DNA of 20,432 nt from Ichthyophonus hoferi (Eukaryota; Opisthokonta; Ichthyosporea; Ichthyophonida; Ichthyophonidae): assembly GCA_002751075.1 (NCBI GenBank), contig NAOQ01000192.1, positions 46,475 to 66,906 of the forward strand, read 5' to 3'. The notes under the pieces were generated by a model. The model saw only the letters and a list, made by a program, of their open reading frames with translations. It was not told the DNA's origin and ran no database searches. A program made the translations under genes and the position numbers. Within the stretch, counting starts at the first letter, position 1. Every line of letters starts with the position of its first letter. Below, piece by piece: positions 11,201-17,040 of the stretch.

Positions 11201-11887
11201 GTAAGATGGCAACTATATCTACCAATCGGGACCATTAACTTGACTGTTCTCTTTATATTTCTTTCTTTCTTTTGTCCTTCTATTCTATCTATCTATATCT
11301 CCTACTTTTTCTTATTTAGTACTATCATTATTATTATAATGATTATTTCTATTGTTATTATTACTATTATTATTATTATTATTATTTCTATTTTAATATT
11401 GTTATTACTATTATTATTACTATTATTTTCTTCTTGTGTTGGAGCATATATATTTTTGAAAAACCTTTATACTTTGTAATGAAAATCTATATTGTACTTT
11501 ATTAAAAACTTTATGTATGTCTGTACTTTCTTATGGAATAATGTTATTGAATGATAAAAATGACCAGGTTTTATATTCCTATTTATATAATCTATATTTT
11601 TTTCTTATTGATAAGATTTGTGTAATGTAATTTATTGTGTTGGGTAGTGTATTATTATAACTATATATCAATTCTGTATGGTATTATTGTAGTTTGGTTA
11701 ACTTACTACCTTGGTATAACATACTATACTATACTAGCATACATACACTAACACATCAATACTAGATGATTCCCTTTCTCCCTCCCTTCCTTGTAGTCTT
11801 CCTACCGACCGTAAAGCCTTGCATGACATGTTTGAACAATTTATCCATTTGAGGCAGCAATCAGCGAATATCCCTCTATGCCAATAG
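2257..11887 (+). CDS. PHF12: PHF12/Rco1-like protein with two PHD fingers (14 coding exons)
   Basis: Predicted subunit of a nuclear SIN3-HDAC co-repressor of the PHF12/Rco1 type. Exons by eye: 2257-2340, 2592-2675, 2886-4086, 5047-6248, 6517-6595, 6802-6929, 7496-7619, 7996-8524, 8883-8936, 9264-9378, 10138-10241, 10868-10946, 11164-11200, 11766-11887. All phases agree and give about 1313 residues. Numbering starts at the ATG at 2257; an in-frame ATG at 2239 would add six residues. Residues 1-857 are Ser/Thr/Pro-rich and charged, with basic patches and an IKGE SUMO-type motif near 5580. PHD1 is about 880-923, an NPTEFRLP motif lies near 955, and PHD2 is about 1152-1196. The family link rests on PHD2 ending Cys-x2-His and on the inter-finger motif, both as I recall them from human PHF12. 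Odd points: PHF12 has its first PHD near the N-terminus and an FHA domain at the C-terminus, whereas here the PHDs come late and only about 115 residues follow. The least certain boundaries are the exon 10 donor (gtgcgt) and the exon 14 acceptor. Confidence 0.8.
2265..2272. promoter_or_regulatory. CRE palindrome TGACGTCA at the PHF12-like start
   Basis: A perfect cAMP-response-element octamer lies eight bases after the start of the ATG at 2257, inside exon 1. CREB/ATF-type factors bind this octamer in animals. It may also be coding sequence by chance. Confidence 0.3.
2490..2545. repeat. ACTAT pentanucleotide patch in intron 1
   Basis: Short run of ACTAT/ATTAT pentamers just before exon 2, in the same orientation as the larger array at 10542-10867. 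Confidence 0.7.
2690..2820. repeat. TGTA/GGATGT microsatellite cluster in intron 2
   Basis: Runs of GTATG, TGTA and TATA with a GTGCGCGCGC stretch at about 2810-2820. It fills most of the 210-base intron. Confidence 0.75.
4087..5046 (+). other. Intron 3 of the PHF12-like gene
   Basis: Donor gtaagt at 4087, phase 1. More than half of it is the pentanucleotide array at 4193-4747. The open frame running through 4908-5046 is treated as intron because only the acceptor ending at 5046 restores phase. Confidence 0.6.
4193..4747. repeat. Degenerate pentanucleotide array (GTATA/GTATG/ATGAT types)
   Basis: About 555 bases of five-base units such as AGTAT, GGTAG and GATAT, with higher-order blocks of 20-40 bases. 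The five-base period keeps several minus-strand frames open, giving false Tyr/His/Ile-rich ORFs. Confidence 0.9.
6517..6929 (+). other. PHF12: PHD finger 1 (exons 5-6)
   Basis: Exons 6517-6595 and 6802-6929 together encode a C4HC3 zinc finger. Ligands are Cys880 and Cys883 (CGGC, end of exon 5), Cys893 and Cys896 (CHIC), His901, Cys904, then Cys920 and Cys923 (CTAC). The C-x4-H-x2-C spacing and the Trp two residues before the seventh ligand fit a canonical PHD. The EPPL segment after the sixth ligand also matches PHD fingers of the PHF12 kind. The intron splits the finger between ligands 2 and 3. Such fingers usually read histone H3 tails; here that is inference. Confidence 0.88.
6930..7495 (+). 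other. Intron 6 of the PHF12-like gene
   Basis: Donor gtacgt, acceptor atttacag. It contains ATTGG pentamers at about 7061 and 7173 and a CATA/TATA microsatellite at about 7398-7475. Nothing coding was seen. Confidence 0.6.
7496..8524 (+). other. PHF12: Inter-PHD region with NPTEFRLP motif (exons 7-8)
   Basis: Exon 7 (7496-7619) ends with a segment containing RNRNPTEFRLPSW. From memory, human PHF12 carries RNPTQFQLP at the equivalent place between its PHD fingers, and this is the strongest single reason for the PHF12 assignment. Exon 8 (7996-8524) is a long hydrophilic linker with several basic clusters (for example GRKRR) that could act as nuclear localisation signals, and a Pro-rich end. 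Phases are 0 in, 1 between the two exons, 2 out. Role inferred: contact with SIN3 or MRG15-type partners. Confidence 0.75.
7620..7995 (+). other. Intron 7, dense in ATTGG/CCAAT
   Basis: Donor gtaagt, acceptor ctaacag. It holds six ATTGG/CCAAT pentamers (7641, 7722, 7750, 7786, 7843, 7979) in 376 bases. No coding signal. Confidence 0.6.
8525..8882 (+). other. Intron 8 with CATA microsatellite
   Basis: Donor gtatgt, acceptor actcctag. T-rich first half, then CATA/CACA repeats at about 8725-8835. Open frames through it are repeat-driven. Confidence 0.6.
8883..9378 (+). other. PHF12: PHD finger 2 with terminal His ligand (exons 9-10)
   Basis: Exons 8883-8936 and 9264-9378. Ligands are Cys1152 and Cys1155 (CSLC), Cys1167 and Cys1170 (CSQC), His1175, Cys1178, Cys1193 and His1196 (CPHH). 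A Trp lies two residues before Cys1193 and a PP pair follows Cys1178. The final Cys-x2-His instead of Cys-x2-Cys matches the second PHD of PHF12 (CPNH, from memory). The exon 10 donor is gtgcgt at 9379, phase 0. It is weak, but it is the position that joins in frame to the next coding exon. Confidence 0.85.
8937..9263 (+). other. Intron 9, dense in ATTGG/CCAAT
   Basis: Separates the two halves of PHD2. Donor gtgaga, acceptor tacttag. Five ATTGG/CCAAT pentamers lie at 9062, 9077, 9093, 9210 and 9237. Confidence 0.65.
9379..10137 (+). other. Intron 10 of the PHF12-like gene
   Basis: Weak donor gtgcgt, acceptor actgtag. AT-rich with a TATACA microsatellite near 9715-9752. A T-tract with tttcttag at about 9760 looks like an acceptor, but the sequence after it lacks a donor and looks non-coding. 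Confidence 0.5.
10242..10867 (+). other. Intron 11 of the PHF12-like gene
   Basis: Donor gtaggt after exon 11, acceptor acatatag. The second half is the pentanucleotide array, whose end abuts exon 12. Confidence 0.6.
10542..10867. repeat. Pentanucleotide array (CTATA/CCTAT/ACACT types)
   Basis: About 325 bases of five-base units, pyrimidine-rich on the plus strand, running into the exon 12 acceptor. Its units are roughly the reverse complement of those at 4193-4747. All three plus frames stay open because of the period. Confidence 0.9.
11201..11765 (+). other. Intron 13 with ATT microsatellite
   Basis: Donor gtaaga. Contains a TTA/ATT microsatellite at about 11325-11425. Reading through the donor meets a stop after about ten codons, so a short alternative C-terminus is possible. 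Confidence 0.5.
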
Positions 11888-12083
11888 CTTTCCTAAATTA
11901 TATCCAGTTTATCTATTTTAGATTGTGTCTTGATTGGTTTAAACTAAATTGTGTAGTAACGACTCTTGTCCGTATGTCTGTTTCAGTTTATGAATGTATT
12001 TAAGCACAGACAGGATTGAAGTCGATACCATTAAAGGTCACATGTTCCGTATTCAACCACCTTCTTTTATTAGCATTTATTAC

Positions 12084-12114
12084 AATAAAGATAGTAGAGA
12101 CTTTGTTCAATAAA
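12084..12114 (+). terminator. Polyadenylation signals of the PHF12-like gene
   Basis: Two AATAAA hexamers, at 12084-12089 and 12109-12114, lie about 200 bases after the stop codon at 11885-11887. This is a normal 3' UTR length, so they are the likely cleavage signals. Confidence 0.55.
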
Positions 12115-12535
12115 GGTAGGTCTATGTTTGAAAATAAAAGAAAGAAAAATAGCATGTGCTACAAATTATAAGAAACACTTAACAATTACATTGACATCAC
12201 ATATTTAATGTTGATTATCAATGCATATATTTACAAAGGCTGGGCCTATGGCTTATGACAGAATAAAATATAAAATATACGAATGAATTCTCCAGTGTTG
12301 ACTGCGCTGTTGCTAAGGTTTTCGGACTGGCTTATAGCAATGTCTCATAAGATATTTCTAAATAAATATATTTGCTATATAACCCAGTGTGATATAACAA
12401 TATACTATCGATAATTGGTTTTGTGTTGGATATGATTTTAATGAAATATTATATAGGGGCAGATAACTAATGTTATAAAATAAATATGATGTGTTTCGGT
12501 CTTGTATTTTTGAAACTAAGATCCGCAAGGGTAGC

Positions 12536-12830
12536 ATATGATATGATATGATATAGCATGATTTAGCATAGTACAACGTAAAATGACATAATACAATCTG
12601 ATATTATAGTTTATGATATGATATGTTACGTATGAGATCATGTAATATGACATAATAAGACATTGTAGATATAGTATAATTGATTTGATGTAACATGGCT
12701 TAATGCAATAAAATATAGGATGCCTTATGATATAATAATATAATATTATAGGATGGGGCATATTATATGATATGATATAATTTAATATAATCCAATACAA
12801 TGTAATATAATACAACTACATATTCATATA
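12536..12830. repeat. ATATG/ATAAT pentanucleotide-like patch
   Basis: Degenerate repeats of GATAT, AATAT and related pentamers, same orientation class as 4193-4747 but more diverged. Confidence 0.7.
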
Positions 12831-14290
12831 CTCCTTAATATCATGCACACTTTAGACTGCGGTTTGTTTATGAAGAATATTATTGGAGATCGCATATAGA
12901 TCAGTTTCAAAGTGGCAAGGAAAGTTCAGCTTGTATCGAAATTAAATTTTTTCTAGTTTATTTTATTAATCATGTGAGATCTTTATAGTAATACATGCAT
13001 GGCTGATGTATCTGCATGCCGGATGTGGGTGAGAAATGGCTGAGTCTAGATTATTTAGTTACTTAATGCAGGACTAATAATAACGATTTTTAATTAATTA
13101 ATGATCATATTGACAACTAGTGTGTTGTAGAATATAGTTTCATGTACAACATGGGTGTAGAACAGTTGTGACCCAACTCTTTTAGCTACCTCCGAATATT
13201 CTATAAATAACATTTAATTTATTAAGTAATAATCAGGTTATCCAGTAGTTTATATATCGTACACCATATTTTGAAAGTATAAAAGAGTTCCACTTGTAAC
13301 AGAACTCGCTTCTGGTATTCTGCAGCTATATTAAATAAAGTTCTATTGCCTTTATTTAATACCCTTACTATAATTATCGGCTGCCAATCAGAGTGGGTGA
13401 GATAATAATTGTCCAGGCTGATGTATGCAATATCCACTTATCCATGTTGTCAATAAACTATTATTAGAATTGCTAAAGTTGCCTTGTCCAAGTTGTAGAG
13501 AACATGTCAATTTTAATACACCGCACCAAATGGCTTTCAGCTTTCAACCACCAATAGGGCAATGAGTCCAATTATTATCGTTCTATTTTTCTTAATAATT
13601 ACATTAGCTGCATGTTGACCATAACCTCCTTATATGGTTATATTTGATCATTCGATTAGCCCTAAATAATGTTTGCTTTTTCTTTTTCTCGGAATTTTAC
13701 TCAAGATATGGGGTCACACGAGAGGCTGTTTTGTTAAATATAGCTACATATGTAGTATAGGCAAATTAGCCATACCTATAATTATCTAATAAATTAGTGC
13801 TAAGTTTCGAAGTAATTTATTTATAAAATATTATATTCAGAAAATATAAAAAACCTCTCTCTGAGACATATTGGGGAGTCCTCAATCTGTAGTTACTCAA
13901 TAAAGGCTGTACAGTTTTCATACAAAATTATTGGCTTGCAATAATTAATTGTCACCCTGAACATGGGTGAAATAATTACTATACAGGCTTAACAACTTTA
14001 GGTTCTTGTTAGTATCATTCTACCTTTAAGCACTTTGCCATCACATTACTGTCAGGTAATGATACAAATGATTGCCGATTTTCAGTCCTGACAGAGATAC
14101 GATCTTATATAATCAGATGTGATATTTGATAAATACTCAACACAGCTAATAACATGGAATGAATGCTAATTTAAATACATTGTAGATACTATTAATATAA
14201 CAGGGATATGATATTGTCAAAACACATCTGCTTAGTATATAAGAGGCGTGTTCTTTTACAGACAGAGGCCTTTTATTTTGAAAAAAAAAA

Positions 14291-14917
14291 TTAGCCTTGA
14301 ACCTTCTGTGGCTGTTGATCCGTTGATCGCTCAATTAATACTTTAGTCAAATGCCTCGGAACTTTACCGCTGGGCCCATCAATAGTTTTGGTAGATTCCT
14401 TCCGTATGAGTCTTTGTTCTCGTTCTAAAATCTGAGTCTCCCTGGTCTGGACCACTAATGGCAGATTCTCTTCGCTGGAACTTAATGGTACTTTGACCCT
14501 TTCCTTTATCACAAAACGTCTGGATATCCCCTGATGTCGCTCTTAACTTTTATCTGACTTATTTGACCGGCTAGAGGACTCTCTAGTCTTAACACTGAAA
14601 TCATAAAAGAAACACTTAATATTATCAACTCACTTTCTTGTTCGTACTAGGGAACCAGTCCCTTTTGTTTAGTTTGGTTTCCTTACGTACCCGTTCGGTA
14701 CTAATAACTAAGACACTAAGACCAAACTAAAACAAAACCAATTATAAGTATCCATATTAGCAATTCATCCTTCACGATAGGTTTAAAAGACCTACTAGAA
14801 TCGTCTAAACTTGCTACGATAACTAAACCCTATTGGCTTATGACATCTTATTTTCGGGCCGAGATCGAAACTACTTTTCGCCAGTGGTTCGCGATCTTGT
14901 GCTCCATCGTAATCATC
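14291..14917 (-). pseudogene. Cluster of unidentified coding-like blocks, probably decayed
   Basis: Four minus-strand blocks are open, hydrophilic and richer in G+C than the surrounding DNA: about 14796-14917, 14634-14726, 14511-14594 and 14291-14542. The last is the longest (about 80 codons), rich in Lys, Arg, Glu, Gln and Ser, and ends at a TAA at 14291-14293; an AATAAA on the same strand follows at 14272-14277. Some blocks are bounded by splice-like signals (a gtgagt donor at 14633 and a tttcag acceptor ending at 14595), but the implied introns are only about 40-70 bases and no single model fits all frames. I recognise no family. It may be a decayed host gene, a mobile-element remnant or a badly resolved small gene. 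Confidence 0.4.
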
Positions 14918-16776
14918 CTAACTAAATAACTAAAATATCTAAGATAGTCATTATTTCGATCTTAAGTTCTTGTTATCTTCTGAGAACGGTTTCTTACCTC
15001 TTAAAGAGGTTTGCAACTAGATGAATTACATATTAAAAACCAAATAAATCTATAGCCTTAAACGGCTAATCCCTTAATATGCGACCTATTCCACATGGAT
15101 AAGACTCTATCATACTTTGACATTTTATACTTTTAAAATATAGCCATACTGTACCCATATTGTTTATGTATTTATTTCTAACATAAATGATTTGATAGGA
15201 ATGTTATTAACACAATTCGACGATGCCTGGGTCTCCTCTCTGAATGTCAAGTGATAAACCACAACGTAAAATATTAGCCTGTTATACTTGGACTTATTAC
15301 AAGGTTTTTCTTACATATGCCTGGACAAGAGATATAAATCATAAAAATGCAGAGTACGTAGAGGTAGTAGCTGACGCCATTCTAATATATATATCACTCA
15401 ACAGAAGCATGATTAATTATAGAGAAGCAAATTACGGCCAATAATACGTCTGTAAAGCTTACTAAAAACAATTATGAGTCTGTGCATCAAATACAAAACA
15501 ATTGGTCAGATAAAGCCAAATTTTAATTTAAAACACTTTGGTATAAGCAATACATTATATTATAGTATCCTCCTTTATAAATCAGTCTCATGATTTTAAA
15601 AATAAATTATTTGAAGTCTCTTTGCATATATTTAAATGTTATTGTTTTTGAAGCCTGAAATATAAATCAAATAAGTAAATATATTGTATTTTTTTTATAA
15701 ACAAGGTTGCAATGTATTTATCTTTAAAGATGGCCTTAATATTAATTGGTACTGTGACAATATGGCTTTGAGTAGAATTATATACCTAACTGGAATCCAA
15801 TACACCAAGAATAATGAACACACCTTTAATAATTACACAAGATACATTTACTGAAACAGGCAAGAAATACTGATAACTATCCACTACATAATCATCAGGA
15901 GGGGAAAACCTCTATATTCTAACTAAATTAATTACTCGCGAATAGGCCATTAATAACTTCTGTTAATTAATAAATTAATAAATAGATTGCCTAGTAATAT
16001 ATAAATAGTAAGCTATAATTAAACTTCAAAAGGTTCTATTTGTAACTGGATCACCCAAGGCAGAATCTTACCATCTTTATACTAAACTATTTGTAATCCC
16101 CACCTGTTTTGTTAAACAAAGCATCCAACCCAGGTTCCTTAACACTAGTATTTGAGTACAGCCCAAGTGGACGCTATAACTAACAGTTGGTTAATCACTG
16201 TCTGCCTATATAATCGTGCTTTAAAAGTTCTCTTTATTCCGCTAATAACAATTGGATTTGTATATTTTCAGATGCTAATACATACTACATTAATGTATAA
16301 AGTCCTAGGATATGACATGAAGCTAGTAATTATGGATATGACTATGTAGATTAATTTTATACCACGATCGCAAATATTTAAATGGAATGCCATCGCAAAA
16401 CCACCCTGAAAGCATAGCATTTCCAATGGACGCTACTATATCTCCATAATAGCATTTCTGGGAACTAATAATTATCTTCTAGTCCAGTTCATCACTCTTT
16501 TTCTTCATTTGCAAGAACGCCACTATAATATATGTTAAGCACACGCTGATAGGACGTAGACAACAACCATATATTTATTTAATCTCTTGCAAAAAAACCA
16601 GTTAAAATGCGATATAGTATTTAACAGTACCAGTAATAAACGGTTATCAGATTTTAGCTCTGATCCATAAATATAATTGGTTAATTCAAAACAATTAAAA
16701 ACAAGCGCCACCCAATAATATGGCAGAAAAGAGCGATGGAATCAAATGCATAATCGCATAATCCTAGTTTATCTTC

Positions 16777-16784
16777 GCGCCAAA
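16777..16784 (-). promoter_or_regulatory. E2F-type site upstream of KMT5A
   Basis: The octamer GCGCCAAA reads TTTGGCGC on the minus strand, an exact E2F/DP consensus (TTTSSCGC), within ttcgcgccaaaa. It lies about 260 bases before the first ATG in otherwise AT-rich DNA. A related AAGCGCCA lies near 16705. Animal KMT5A is a cell-cycle gene, so the context fits, but occupancy is inference. Confidence 0.45.
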
Positions 16785-16984
16785 ATAAACCGACGTTTTA
16801 GTTTTTCGTCCGTAGGAATCAATTTTGCAACTGAACCAAAAAAAAAAGAAAAAAGGCAAAAAAAGCGAATCGTGTGCTTGGGTAGGTGTTATTTTTTGAC
16901 GGTATATATATTTTTTTAAAAAGAAAAAATCCTGTCAATGAATAGCACACGCTATAAGGTTTACACATAATTTTTTTAAAAGAC

Positions 16985-17000
16985 AAACCGTGTACGGTTT
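16985..17000. promoter_or_regulatory. Perfect inverted repeat AAACCG-TGTA-CGGTTT
   Basis: Six-base arms around a four-base centre, 41 bases before the KMT5A start. The AACCG half-sites resemble Grainyhead/CP2-type dyads, or the repeat could form a small 5' UTR hairpin. No factor can be assigned. Confidence 0.3.
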
Positions 17001-17040
17001 TGGAATAAAACAGCATAAACTTGCAGTTGCTAAGACACGT

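Larger units (their letters stand above)
10138..11887 (+). other. PHF12: PHF12-like C-terminal exons 11-14
   Basis: Exon 11 (10138-10241) encodes a Ser/Arg/Lys-rich stretch followed by a compact segment (LPYMSVRLDFTGQLP). Exon 12 (10868-10946) starts directly after the pentanucleotide array and contains ARCLFDLSG. Exon 13 (11164-11200) has 12 codons. Exon 14 (11766-11887) encodes an amphipathic helix-like tail (LHDMFEQFIHLRQQ) and stops at TAG 11885-11887. Phases 0, 2, 0 and 1 all join. For exon 14 the acceptor actag (ends 11765) keeps the helix-like frame. The better polypyrimidine acceptor ttgtag (ends 11796) would shift frame and stop at 11850-11852. No FHA domain follows. Confidence 0.65.
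11888..16770. other. Intergenic region between the PHF12-like gene and KMT5A
   Basis: Starts with the PHF12-like 3' UTR. It is AT-rich with scattered AATAAA. I see no gene apart from the minus-strand blocks at 14291-14917. Short open frames at 13222-13437 (minus), 15244-15444 and 16152-16349 (plus) have no recognised similarity and look like chance. Confidence 0.55.

Noticed and set aside
13222-13437. 71-codon minus-strand frame
   Set aside because: No recognised similarity, no splice partner and AT-driven composition; kept only as part of the repeat observation.
15244-15444. 66-codon plus-strand frame in the intergenic region
   Set aside because: No family match and isolated; within chance expectation for a 5-kb AT-rich stretch.
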